Shown: positions 29,129-37,385 of the stretch, in pieces | Numbering within the stretch: position 1 is the first letter of the stretch | Layout: every line of letters starts with the position of its first letter | DNA from: Microbacterium terricola | GTDB taxonomy: Bacteria > Actinomycetota > Actinomycetes > Actinomycetales > Microbacteriaceae | Assembly (NCBI RefSeq): GCF_027943945.1 | Contig: NZ_AP027141.1 | Location: forward strand, 1,302,001-1,366,000 | Reading direction: 5' to 3' | DNA length: 64,000 nt | Notes under the pieces: generated by a model | Told to the model about the DNA's origin: nothing | The model's input: the letters and a program-made list of their open reading frames with translations, nothing else | The model's database searches: none | Translations under genes and position numbers: made by a program

Positions 29129-30963
29129 CGTCGCACCCTACCAGCGGGTCCGTCCGCGTTCTGGGCGGTGAGGCGGATCGGGGCGTTGCCGGCGCCGAAG
29201 CCGTCATATCCGCCGCGGCGTTCGACGAACTCCCAGAAGATCTGGCCCACGGTGCGGGTGTAGAAGTGCAGGTACTCCCCCGCGCCGTCGCGGTCGTACA
29301 CGATGCCGAGCTCCCGCAGCCGAGCGATCCGCTCCTCGGGGAGGTCGGTGCGCGCAGCGAGGTCGGCGTAGTAGTTGTCGGGGATGGCGAGCAGCTCGAG
29401 GCCTCGCTCCCGTGCCTGCTCGGCGAGACCCACCACATCGGTGCACGCGAACGCGACGTGCTGCGGCAGGCCGGTCGCCGAGCCGCGCTCCGCGACGATC
29501 GGCGGGGCGACGTTCAGCGGGATCCGGATGCGCCCGCCCGGCGACGCGATCACGCGGCTCTGCACCAGCCCGCGGGGGCTGGCCACTTCGGTGGCGCTCT
29601 CCGACCGCAGCGCGAACGTCGCCGTGTAGAAGAGCACCGACTCGTCCATCACCTGCCATGGCTGGGTGAGGCTCACGTGGTCGACGTCGAGGATGCGGCT
29701 CTCGCGGACCGGGTCGCCGTGCTCGAACTCCGCGACCCAGGCGGGCTCGCCCTCGTCCGCCGACTGGCCCCAGAACACCTCGGTGCCGTCGGGGGCGACC
29801 GCCGCGGCGAGCGGCTGCTCGGCGGCGTAGGTGCGGCGGTAGGCGCGCGGTGTGCGCAGCTCGGTCGCCCGCCGGGTGACAGCCTCGGCGTCGTCCACCT
29901 CGAAGCCGAGTGCCGCCAGGTGCGGCGCCTGGTCGCGGGCGTGCTGCTCGTTGAGCACGACCCGCGCGCGCCCCGCGGTCCACAGCGTCACCGGCTTCGT
30001 GCGATGGCGCCCCCGCGGGGTGAAGCCGACACTGGCCAGCATCCCTTCGATCTCGGACGTGTCCTCGGCGCGGATCTCGACGAAGTCGAACCCGGCGGGC
30101 TCCGCGCTGTCGGGCAGCAGGGCGACGGGTGCGGTGGAGGGGATGCTGCCGCCCCTGGCCGTGCGATCCTCCAGCCAGCGGAGCGAGCGACGCGCGTGCA
30201 GTGCCGTGCGCGCGGGATCCGTCTGCCGGAACGTGTCGTTGAACACCTCGAGCGAGAGCGGGCCGTCGTACCCGGCGCGCAGGACGTGCCCGACGAACCC
30301 GGCGAGGTCGAACCCGCCCTCGCCGGGGAACAGGCGGTGGTGGCGACTCCACGACAGCACGTCCATCGACAGGAGGGGCGCATCCGCCAGCTGGACGAAG
30401 AAGATCTTCTCGCCGGGGATCTGCTCGATCGCTGCGGGGTCGTGTCCGCGCGAGAGGATGTGGAACGAGTCGAGGCAGAGGCCGACCGCCGGGTGGTCGG
30501 CGCGGCGGACGATCTCCCACGAGCGGCGGTAGTCGTCGACGAAGCGACCCCAGGCCAGCGCCTCGTAGGCGATGCGCACGCCGTAGCGGGTCGCGAGGTC
30601 GCCGAGGCGACGCAACTGGCCGGCGCTCGTGTCGTCGTCGTCGATCGTCGCGGTGGCGACGTTGCTGCAGCAGAGCACCAGATCCATGCCGAGGCGCTGC
30701 ATGAGCGCGAACTTCGCCTCCGCGCGGGCGAGGACCCGCTCGAACCCGGCCTCGTCGACGCCCTCGACATCGCGCATCGGCTGGTAGAGGTCGAGCGTGA
30801 GCCCGAGGCGCGCGGCGAGGGCGCGCACCTCTTCCGGGCTCTCGGGGGCCGCGATCAGGTCGGGCTCGAAGATCTCCACTCCGTCGAAGCCGGCGGCCGC
30901 GCAGGCGTGGAGCTTGTCGACGAGGGTGCCGCTGACGCACACGGTCGCGATCGATGTCCGCAT
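29125..30963 (-). CDS. quiC: 3-dehydroshikimate dehydratase fused to 4-hydroxyphenylpyruvate dioxygenase-like domain
   Basis: 612 residues. Residues 1-270 are a sugar-phosphate isomerase-type TIM barrel with metal-binding residues in IAYEALAWG, LCLDSFHIL, FVQLADAP and LSLEVFND. Residues about 300-605 are a vicinal-oxygen-chelate domain of the HPPD type with all three iron ligands visible: His in LDVDHVSL, His in LPQHVAFA and Glu in FWEFVERR. This is the architecture of Pseudomonas QuiC1, whose barrel makes protocatechuate from 3-dehydroshikimate and whose C-terminal half can be an active dioxygenase. The ATG is six bases after a TACATT box lying inside a TetR-type palindrome, so expression is probably repressed until inducer is present. 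Confidence 0.88.
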   Translation of the reverse strand: MRTSIATVCVSGTLVDKLHACAAAGFDGVEIFEPDLIAAPESPEEVRALAARLGLTLDLYQPMRDVEGVDEAGFERVLARAEAKFALMQRLGMDLVLCCSNVATATIDDDDTSAGQLRRLGDLATRYGVRIAYEALAWGRFVDDYRRSWEIVRRADHPAVGLCLDSFHILSRGHDPAAIEQIPGEKIFFVQLADAPLLSMDVLSWSRHHRLFPGEGGFDLAGFVGHVLRAGYDGPLSLEVFNDTFRQTDPARTALHARRSLRWLEDRTARGGSIPSTAPVALLPDSAEPAGFDFVEIRAEDTSEIEGMLASVGFTPRGRHRTKPVTLWTAGRARVVLNEQHARDQAPHLAALGFEVDDAEAVTRRATELRTPRAYRRTYAAEQPLAAAVAPDGTEVFWGQSADEGEPAWVAEFEHGDPVRESRILDVDHVSLTQPWQVMDESVLFYTATFALRSESATEVASPRGLVQSRVIASPGGRIRIPLNVAPPIVAERGSATGLPQHVAFACTDVVGLAEQARERGLELLAIPDNYYADLAARTDLPEERIARLRELGIVYDRDGAGEYLHFYTRTVGQIFWEFVERRGGYDGFGAGNAPIRLTAQNADGPAGRVRR

Positions 30964-30969
30964 GGCGTC

Positions 30970-30989
30970 AATGTACCAGTTGGTACATT
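30970..30989. promoter_or_regulatory. palindromic operator between quiC and tetR
   Basis: A perfect inverted repeat, AATGTACCA - GT - TGGTACATT. Its minus-strand TACATT (30975-30970) is spaced six bases from the quiC ATG and can serve as the -10 box, so a bound repressor would mask the promoter. A nearly identical copy lies at 31717-31736. Confidence 0.8.
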
Positions 30990-31018
30990 GTGCGGGTAGG
31001 GTCGCTCCCCCGCTGGGC

Positions 31019-31024
31019 TATCCT
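31019..31024 (+). promoter_or_regulatory. -10 box of the tetR gene
   Basis: TATCCT six bases before the GTG start, predicting a leaderless transcript. The palindrome at 30970-30989 lies just upstream of where its -35 would be. Confidence 0.5.
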
Positions 31025-31030
31025 GGCGGC

Positions 31031-31654
31031 GTGACCACCCTGCAGCGAGACGCCGAACGCACCCGCGCCGAGCTGCTCGCGGTGGCGACCGAGGTGTTCG
31101 CCGAGGACGGCTACTCCGGCGCCAGGGTCGACGTCATCGCCGAGCGCACCCGCACGACGAAGCGCATGATCTACTACTACTTCGGCAGCAAGGAAGGTCT
31201 GTACCGGGCTGTCCTCGAGAGCGCCTACCGCGGCATCCGCGAGGCCGAGCGTGCGATCGACGTCGACAGCACCGACCCCGTCGTCGCGGTGAGGCGGCTC
31301 GCCGAGCTCACCTTCGATCACCACGTCTCGCACGCGGCCTTCGTGCGCCTGGTGGCGATCGAGAACATCCACCGCGGCGAGTCCATCCGCCAGATCGAGA
31401 CCCTCAAGTCGCTCGGGCAGCCCGCCAAGACGCTCCTCGACGAGATCCTCGAGCGCGGTCGTGCGAGCGGCGTCTTCCGCACCGACGTCGATGCGATCGA
31501 CGTGCACCTCGTCATCAGCGCCTACTGCGTGTTCCAGGTGGCGAACCGCTACACATTCGGGTACCTCTTCGACATCTCGTTCGACGACCCGAAGCGCCGC
31601 GAGCACATGCGCGCGATCATCGGCGATGTCGTCGTCGGCTGGCTGACCGTCTGA
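31031..31654 (+). CDS. TetR family regulator of the quinate/shikimate module
   Basis: 207 residues. The N-terminal DNA-binding domain is clear: ELLAVATEVFAEDGYSGARV followed by VDVIAERTRTTKRMIYYYFGSKEGLY (about 34-59). The ligand-binding half (about 80-207) begins FDHHVSHAAFVRLVAIENI. The gene stands between the divergent quiC-aroQ unit and the aroE-permease unit, with matching palindromes at both promoters, so it very likely represses both and itself. The inducer is probably a pathway intermediate. The Corynebacterium glutamicum qsu genes use a LysR activator instead. The GTG at 31031 was chosen over a longer frame that reads back through the operator. Confidence 0.9.
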   Translation: MTTLQRDAERTRAELLAVATEVFAEDGYSGARVDVIAERTRTTKRMIYYYFGSKEGLYRAVLESAYRGIREAERAIDVDSTDPVVAVRRLAELTFDHHVSHAAFVRLVAIENIHRGESIRQIETLKSLGQPAKTLLDEILERGRASGVFRTDVDAIDVHLVISAYCVFQVANRYTFGYLFDISFDDPKRREHMRAIIGDVVVGWLTV

Positions 31655-31684
31655 TCCGCTGACCGGCGCAGCCGGGTTCCCCTC

Positions 31685-31713
31685 TTGACACGACGCTTCT
31701 TCGCGTGTTCACT
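31685..31713 (+). promoter_or_regulatory. candidate promoter of the aroE-permease unit
   Basis: TTGACA (31685-31690), 17-base spacer, then TTCACT (31708-31713), a weak -10. Transcription would start near 31720, inside the palindrome that follows. The -10 region overlaps a separate 13-base palindrome, GTTCAC-T-GTGAAC (31707-31719). Confidence 0.45.
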
Positions 31714-31716
31714 GTG

Positions 31717-31736
31717 AACGTACCAGTTAGTACATT
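31717..31736. promoter_or_regulatory. second TetR-type operator, before aroE
   Basis: AACGTACCA-GT-TAGTACATT differs from the perfect 20-base palindrome at 30970-30989 at two positions. It sits over the predicted start point of the aroE-permease transcript and 29 bases before the aroE start codon. Confidence 0.78.
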
Positions 31737-31765
31737 ACTGGAACCGAACGTACGAAGGAGTACTC

Positions 31766-32641
31766 GTGACAGCGGCACGCCCGTATCTCGTCGGCCTCGT
31801 CGGCACCGGCGTCACCCCGTCGCTGACTCCTCCCATGCACATGGAGGCGGCGCGTGCGCTCGGACTCGACTACGTCTACCGCACGATCGACCTCACCGAA
31901 CTGGCGATCGCCCCGGAGGACATCGGCGACGTGCTGGCCTGGACGGAGCGGCTCGGCTTCGACGCCCTCAACATCACGCATCCCTGCAAGCGACTCGTCC
32001 TCGACCACCTCGATGAGGTGGACCCGCGCGCTGCGGCGCTCGGCGCCGTGAACACCGTGCTGTTCTCCCCCGACGGTCGCACGGGCTACAACACCGACAC
32101 CACCGGCTTCGAGGCGGGCTTCCGCGCGGGACTGCCCGGTGCCGCGACCGGCGACGTCGTGATCCTCGGGGCCGGCGGCGCCGGCTCCGCGGTCGCGGAC
32201 GCGCTCATGCGCCTCGGAGTGACGCGCCTCACGGTGGTCGATGTCGACGAGACCCGCGCCGGCGAGCTCGCCCGCGAACTGGCCGCACGCCACGACCGGC
32301 CCGTCGCGAGTGCCGCACCCGATGACCTCCCCGACCTCCTCGCGCGGGCGGACGGCGTCGTGCACTGCACCCCGACCGGCATGAAGGAGCACCCGGGCAC
32401 CCCCTTCTCCCCCGACCTGCTGCGGTCGGAGCTCTGGGTCGCCGACATCGTCTACCGTCCGTTCGACACTGCGCTGCTGCAGGCGGCGCGCGCCGCGGGC
32501 TGTCGCACGCTCGACGGCGGCCGCATGGCCGTGTACCAGGCCGTCGACGCCTTCGAGCTGATCACCGGCGTCCGCCCGGACGCCGACCGCATGACCCGCC
32601 ACTTCCAGTCCCTTGTCGCACCCCAACCCATCCTCATCTGA
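31766..32641 (+). CDS. quinate/shikimate dehydrogenase (catabolic AroE paralogue)
   Basis: 291 residues. The substrate-binding SLTPPMH motif (19-25) matches the quinate-type variant rather than the SxSP form of biosynthetic enzymes. Lys75 in ITHPCK and the Asp in YNTDTTGF are the catalytic pair. The Rossmann loop is ILGAGGAGSAV, and VDVDETRAG follows, with an acidic residue at the end of strand two, which favours NAD over NADP. It would oxidise quinate or shikimate to the 3-dehydro compound. A GAAGGAG site lies 5 bases before the GTG. A second, biosynthetic aroE is at 37386-38237. Confidence 0.88.
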   Translation: MTAARPYLVGLVGTGVTPSLTPPMHMEAARALGLDYVYRTIDLTELAIAPEDIGDVLAWTERLGFDALNITHPCKRLVLDHLDEVDPRAAALGAVNTVLFSPDGRTGYNTDTTGFEAGFRAGLPGAATGDVVILGAGGAGSAVADALMRLGVTRLTVVDVDETRAGELARELAARHDRPVASAAPDDLPDLLARADGVVHCTPTGMKEHPGTPFSPDLLRSELWVADIVYRPFDTALLQAARAAGCRTLDGGRMAVYQAVDAFELITGVRPDADRMTRHFQSLVAPQPILI

Positions 32642-32652
32642 TTGGAGCATCC

Positions 32653-33975
32653 ATGACCACCTCCGCAACGACGCGGAAGACCCCTGTGAAGGCGGCGATC
32701 GCCAGCTTCATGGGCAGCGCCGTCGAGTACTACGACTTCTTCCTGTTCGGGTCGGCCGCCGCGCTCATCTTCCCGACCGTGTTCTTCCCCTCCGGGGATG
32801 ACGCCGCCCTCGTGATGTCGTTCGCGACCTTCGGATTCGCGTACATCGCGCGTCCGGTCGGCGCGGTCATCCTCGGTCACTTCGGCGACCGCATCGGCCG
32901 CCAGAAGGTCCTGATGTTCACCCTGGTCCTGATGGGCGTGTCGACGTTCATCATCGGCTGTCTCCCCGGCTTCGAGCAGATCGGGTGGTTCGCCCCGGCA
33001 CTGCTGGTGCTCTGCCGTCTCATGCAGGGCCTGTCCGCCGCCGGTGAGCAGGCCGGCGCCTCCTCGCTCACGCTCGAGCATGCGCCGGACGACCGGCGGT
33101 CGTTCTTCACCTCCTGGACGCTCACGGGCACCCAGGGCGGGCAGATCCTCGCCGCGCTCGTGTTCATCCCCGTGGTCGCGCTCCCCGACGAGATCAAGTA
33201 CACGTGGGGCTGGCGCATCCCGTTCTGGCTGAGCGCGATCGTGGTCCTGGTGGCGTACTTCATCCGCCGGTCGCTGCATGAGACGCCCGAGTTCGAGAAC
33301 GCCAAGGCGGAGGGCCGGATCGCTCGGATGCCGCTCATCCCGCTGCTGCGCGACCACTGGCGCGACGTGCTCCGCGTGATCTGCTGCGCGTTCATCGCCG
33401 CGGTCTCGACCGTGTTCGGCAACCTCGCCCTGGCGTACGGCGCCGAGGTGGGTCTCGCCGCGAGCCTGACCCTGTGGCTCGTCGTGGTCGCGAACTTCTT
33501 CGCGCTGGGCACCCAGCCGCTGTTCGGGATGCTCGCCGACCGGATCGGCCGCAAGCCGGTCTTCATCTACGGCGCGGTGTCGTCGGCCGTCCTGATGCCG
33601 TTCTACATGCTGTCGATGAGCGGCGGGAACGGGTTCGTGACGTTCCTGCTCGCGGTGCTGACGTTCTCGTTCGGCTATGCGGCGGCCAACGCGGTGTGGC
33701 CGTCGTTCTACGGCGAGATGTTCAGCACCCGGGTGCGCTTCTCGGGCGTCGCGATCGGCACGCAGCTGGGCTTCCTGATGGCCGGCTTCGCGCCGACCAT
33801 CGTGACCGCCCTCGGCGGTGTCGCGGACGGCGGCTGGGTGGTGATCAGCATCTTCACCGGCGTGATCTGCCTGATCGCGACCATCAGCGCGCTGACCGCC
33901 CACGAGACGAAGACCGTCCCCACCCGCGAACTCGGCGAACGGGCCGAGCGGGTCGCGGAGCCCGTCGCGGCCTGA
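32653..33975 (+). CDS. MFS permease, metabolite:H+ symporter type (probable shikimate/quinate uptake)
   Basis: 440 residues with about 12 transmembrane segments. The SAVEYYDFFLFGSAAAL start, the loop GHFGDRIGRQKVL (about 76-88) and its repeat MLADRIGRKPVF (about 290) are the signature of the metabolite:H+ symporter group that includes ShiA, KgtP and ProP. It follows aroE by 11 bases with a GGAGC site and is under the same operator. The neighbouring dehydrogenase and dehydratase make shikimate or quinate the likely substrate. Specificity is inferred from context, not sequence. Confidence 0.87.
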   Translation: MTTSATTRKTPVKAAIASFMGSAVEYYDFFLFGSAAALIFPTVFFPSGDDAALVMSFATFGFAYIARPVGAVILGHFGDRIGRQKVLMFTLVLMGVSTFIIGCLPGFEQIGWFAPALLVLCRLMQGLSAAGEQAGASSLTLEHAPDDRRSFFTSWTLTGTQGGQILAALVFIPVVALPDEIKYTWGWRIPFWLSAIVVLVAYFIRRSLHETPEFENAKAEGRIARMPLIPLLRDHWRDVLRVICCAFIAAVSTVFGNLALAYGAEVGLAASLTLWLVVVANFFALGTQPLFGMLADRIGRKPVFIYGAVSSAVLMPFYMLSMSGGNGFVTFLLAVLTFSFGYAAANAVWPSFYGEMFSTRVRFSGVAIGTQLGFLMAGFAPTIVTALGGVADGGWVVISIFTGVICLIATISALTAHETKTVPTRELGERAERVAEPVAA

Positions 33976-33986
33976 TCGCGGCTGAG

Positions 33987-34020
33987 GGATGCCGTCTCCG
34001 CTGCGGCGGGGGCGGCATCC
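33987..34020. terminator. terminator hairpin between permease and GNAT genes
   Basis: A 15-base-pair stem with two G-T pairs (33987-34001 with 34006-34020) and a TGCG loop, lying between the convergent ends of the permease and acetyltransferase genes. No T-run follows, as is common in high-GC actinobacteria. Confidence 0.65.
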
Positions 34021-34025
34021 GTCGT

Positions 34026-34562
34026 TCAGGGCAGCGGACGTTCCATCACGATCTCGGGGCCGATCGGCCCGGTGAGCGTCTCGCCGGTGGGCGCGAAACC
34101 GGCCCGTCGGTAGGCGCCCTGCGCCCGTGCATTGTCGCGGTGCACGTCCAGCTGCACGCGCCGCAGTCCGAGCGCCGACACCCACTCCGCCGCGGCCTCG
34201 AGCAGTGCGTCCACCGCTCCGATCCCGCGGCTGTCCGGCCGCACCCACACGCCGACGACATCTGCGCGGCGATCGTCGATGAACCTGCCGAGGTGGTCGG
34301 TCTGACCGGTCGCCCTGACGAGGACGGACAGGCTGCCGACGCTCTCGCCGCCGATCTCGGCGACGAACTGGGCGACCGTCTCGCTCTCGGCGGCCAGCGC
34401 CGCCCGGTCTCGCCAGAACTCGTCCGGCCGGGCCGCGACATCGTGGTGGAGTTCGAGGAAGGCGATGGCGGCGTCGGGGTCGGCCGTCGCGGCGAGGCGC
34501 AGCGCGCGCACGAGCTCCCACTCGTCGGCACGCACGCGGCGCACCGCGACCGGCTCGGTCAC
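34026..34562 (-). CDS. GNAT family N-acetyltransferase
   Basis: 178 residues. The acetyl-CoA-binding region is VVGVWVRPDSRGIGAVDALLEAA (motif A, Q/RxxGxG/A type), preceded by the beta-bulge strand SLSVLVRA, and motif B has NARAQGAYRRAGF. It would move an acetyl group from acetyl-CoA to an unknown amine. The GTG overlaps the aroB stop by four bases, so it is the last gene of the aroC-aroK-aroB unit, with no evident link to chorismate synthesis. It ends just before the shared terminator. Confidence 0.88.
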   Translation of the reverse strand: MTEPVAVRRVRADEWELVRALRLAATADPDAAIAFLELHHDVAARPDEFWRDRAALAAESETVAQFVAEIGGESVGSLSVLVRATGQTDHLGRFIDDRRADVVGVWVRPDSRGIGAVDALLEAAAEWVSALGLRRVQLDVHRDNARAQGAYRRAGFAPTGETLTGPIGPEIVMERPLP

Positions 34563-35635
34563 CCGGCGAGCTCCTGGTACGCGGCGAACAGCAGCGATTC
34601 GTCCGGGGCCTGCAGCACCGTCGGGCGCGCGAGGTCGTCCAGGACGATGAAGCGCAGCATCCCGCCCCTGCTCTTCTTGTCGCGCTGCATCGTCGCCAGC
34701 AGCTGCGGCCACGCGCCGGGGCGGTAGGTCATGGGCAGGCCGAGCGCGCCGAGCACGTCACGGTGGCGCTGCGCGACCTCGTCGCTGAGCCGTCCGGCCA
34801 GGCGCGAGAGCTCGGCGGCGAACACCATGCCGATCGAGATCGCGGCACCGTGCCGCCACTGGTAGCGCTCGGCGTGCTCGATCGCGTGCCCGAGGGTGTG
34901 GCCGTAGTTGAGGATCTCGCGGAGGCCCGCTTCACGGAGGTCCTCGCCGACGACCCGTGCCTTCATGTCGATCGCGAGTTCGATCGCACGGCGGAACCCG
35001 GGCGTGGCCGGGTCGATCGCCGCCTCGGGGTCTGCCTCGATGATGTCGAGGATCTCCGGCGCCCAGATGAAGCCGGCCTTGACCACCTCGGCGAAGCCGG
35101 CGACGCGCTCGTTGCGGCTGAGCCCGTCGAGCAGCTCGAGGTCGCAGATCACGGCGTGCGGGGGCCAGAACGCGCCGACGAGGTTCTTGCCCTCGGCGGT
35201 GTTGATGCCGGTCTTGCCGCCCACCGCAGCGTCGACCATCGCGAGCACCGTGGTCGGCACCTGCACGACGGCGACACCGCGCAGCCAGGTGGCGGCGACG
35301 AAGCCCGCGAGGTCGGTGACCGCTCCCCCGCCGAAGCCGATCACGACGTCGGTCCGGGTGAAGTCGGCCTGTCCCATGACCTGCCAGCAGAACGCGGCCA
35401 CCTCGATGCGCTTGCCCGCCTCGGCGTCGGGGATCTCGGCGAGCAGCACCTCACGATCACCCAGCAGCTGGGCACGGAGCGCCTCGGCCTGCACGCGGAG
35501 CGTGGGCGGGTGCACCACGAGGACCTTGCGCGCAGCGGGCGGCAGCGTCTCATGCAGACCGGACAGGATGCCGCGGCCGATCGTGATGTCGTACGGGCGA
35601 TCGCCCGCGACGGTGATCGTGGTGGTCTCGGTCAT
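34559..35635 (-). CDS. aroB: 3-dehydroquinate synthase
   Basis: 358 residues. It converts DAHP to 3-dehydroquinate. The NAD site is GGGAVTDLAGFVAATWLRG (about 102-120), followed by VPTTVLAMVDAAVGGKTGIN. Zinc ligands include the His residues of NYGHTLGHAIEHAERY. The start ATG overlaps the aroK stop by four bases. Confidence 0.96.
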   Translation of the reverse strand: MTETTTITVAGDRPYDITIGRGILSGLHETLPPAARKVLVVHPPTLRVQAEALRAQLLGDREVLLAEIPDAEAGKRIEVAAFCWQVMGQADFTRTDVVIGFGGGAVTDLAGFVAATWLRGVAVVQVPTTVLAMVDAAVGGKTGINTAEGKNLVGAFWPPHAVICDLELLDGLSRNERVAGFAEVVKAGFIWAPEILDIIEADPEAAIDPATPGFRRAIELAIDMKARVVGEDLREAGLREILNYGHTLGHAIEHAERYQWRHGAAISIGMVFAAELSRLAGRLSDEVAQRHRDVLGALGLPMTYRPGAWPQLLATMQRDKKSRGGMLRFIVLDDLARPTVLQAPDESLLFAAYQELAG

Positions 35636-36168
35636 GCCTCGTCCTCCGGTCGGGTGGTCGATTGGGCCCAGTCGACGATCGCGGTGACGACGCCCGAGAG
35701 GGGGCCCGTCGACGTGTCGAAGGTGACATCGGCGACCTGCTCGTAGAGGGGCAGGCGCTCGTCGAAGATCCGCTGCCAGCGCGCGATCGGATCCTCCTCG
35801 CCCGCGAGCAGCGGGCGGTCGGAGCCGAGGATGCGCGACGACACGATGTGCGGGGCGACGGTGAGCAGCACGACCCGGTGCTCGGCGAGCTGGGCGCGGG
35901 TCCCGGCGTCGAGCACTGCTCCCCCGCCGAGCGCCACGACGCCGCCGCCGGCCAGCGCCTCGGTGACCGCCGCCCGTTCGAGCCCGCGGAAGTGCGCCTC
36001 GCCGTACCGCACGAACAGCTCAGGGATGGGTCCGTGCTCTCGGACGACCATCTTGTCGGTGTCGGTGAAGGTGGTGCCCAGTGCGCGCGCCACCCGTCGT
36101 CCGACGCTCGTCTTGCCGGCGCCCATGGGGCCGACCAGCACGATGGCCCCGGCGTCAGCCGAGGTCAT
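35632..36168 (-). CDS. aroK: shikimate kinase
   Basis: 178 residues. It phosphorylates shikimate with ATP. Walker A is GPMGAGKTS (about 13-21); TDTDKMV holds the substrate-binding Asp, VALGGGAVL the second substrate loop and DRPLL the lid arginine. The ATG lies 14 bases inside the end of aroC without a clear ribosome site, so translation is probably coupled to aroC. Confidence 0.95.
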   Translation of the reverse strand: MTSADAGAIVLVGPMGAGKTSVGRRVARALGTTFTDTDKMVVREHGPIPELFVRYGEAHFRGLERAAVTEALAGGGVVALGGGAVLDAGTRAQLAEHRVVLLTVAPHIVSSRILGSDRPLLAGEEDPIARWQRIFDERLPLYEQVADVTFDTSTGPLSGVVTAIVDWAQSTTRPEDEA

Positions 36169-37381
36169 GCTCGAGCAGGTCAGCGTCGCTGACCGCGGTG
36201 GTGCGCAGCGTCTCCGGGATGGCGTCGAGGTACGCGCGGAGGTTGCGGCGGGTCTCGGCGACGCTGTCGCCGCCGAACTTCTCCAGGACGACCTCGGCGA
36301 GCACGATCGCCACCATCGCCTCGGCCACGACGCCCGCAGCAGGGACGGCGCAGACGTCGGAGCGCTGGTGGTGCGCCGAGGCGGTGTCGCCGGTGGCGAC
36401 GTCGACCGTCCGCAGCGCGTGGGGCACCGTCGCGATCGGCTTCATGCCCGCGCGCACGCGCAGGACGGTTCCGGTGGACATTCCGCCCTCGGTGCCGCCG
36501 GCGCGGTCGCTGGAGCGCGTGATGCCGTCTCCGGTGACGAACAGCTCGTCGTGCGCGGCGGAGCCGCGACGACGCGTGGTCTCGAAGCCGTCGCCGACCT
36601 CGACGCCCTTGATCGCCTGGATGCTCATGAGGGCGTGCGCGAGCTTGGCATCGAGTCGCCGATCCCAGTGCACGTGCGAGCCGAGCCCCGGAGGCAGGCC
36701 GTACGCGAGCACCTCGACGATGCCGCCGAGCGTGTCGCCCTCCTTGCGGGCGTCGTCGACCTCGGCCACCATGCGGGCGCTCGTGGCGGCGTCGAAGCAC
36801 CGCAGCGGGTCGGCGTCGAGCGCGTCGACGTCGTCCGGCGACGGGAGCACGGCATCGTCTGGAACGCGAACGGGTCCGATGGACAGGGTGTGGCTGACGA
36901 GCCGGATGCGGAGCTCGCCGAGGAATCCGCGGGCGACGGCGCCGAGCGCGACCCGCGCCGCGGTCTCACGGGCGCTGGCCCGCTCGAGGATCGGCCGTGC
37001 CTCATCGAAGGCGTACTTCTGCATGCCGACGAGATCGGCGTGACCGGGGCGAGGACGCGTCAGCGCCGCGCCACGTCCGCGCGAGCGGTCGGTGAGCTCC
37101 ACCGGCTCGGGGCTCATCACCTCGACCCACTTGGGCCACTCCGTGTTGCCGATGCGCAGGGCGATCGGGCTGCCGAGGCTCGTGCCGTGCACGACCCCCG
37201 ACGAGATCGTGAGCTCGTCCTCCTCGAACTTCATCCGCGAGCCGCGACCGTAGCCGAGCTTGCGTCGGGCGAGGTCGGCCTGGATGGCGGCACGGGAGAC
37301 GGGGACGCCGGAGGGAAGGCCCTCCATGATGGCGACGAGTTCTGGGCCGTGAGATTCGCCGGCCGTGAGCACGCGGAGCAT
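36155..37381 (-). CDS. aroC: chorismate synthase
   Basis: 408 residues. It makes chorismate from EPSP using reduced FMN. It begins [15 protein letters not shown] and contains [24 protein letters not shown] and the [19 protein letters not shown]-site region. The ATG has GGGAG about 9 bases upstream. It heads the unit aroC-aroK-aroB-GNAT and starts four bases after aroE, so all may be read from an upstream promoter. Confidence 0.96.
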   Translation of the reverse strand: MLRVLTAGESHGPELVAIMEGLPSGVPVSRAAIQADLARRKLGYGRGSRMKFEEDELTISSGVVHGTSLGSPIALRIGNTEWPKWVEVMSPEPVELTDRSRGRGAALTRPRPGHADLVGMQKYAFDEARPILERASARETAARVALGAVARGFLGELRIRLVSHTLSIGPVRVPDDAVLPSPDDVDALDADPLRCFDAATSARMVAEVDDARKEGDTLGGIVEVLAYGLPPGLGSHVHWDRRLDAKLAHALMSIQAIKGVEVGDGFETTRRRGSAAHDELFVTGDGITRSSDRAGGTEGGMSTGTVLRVRAGMKPIATVPHALRTVDVATGDTASAHHQRSDVCAVPAAGVVAEAMVAIVLAEVVLEKFGGDSVAETRRNLRAYLDAIPETLRTTAVSDADLLEHDLG

Positions 37382-37385
37382 TGCT

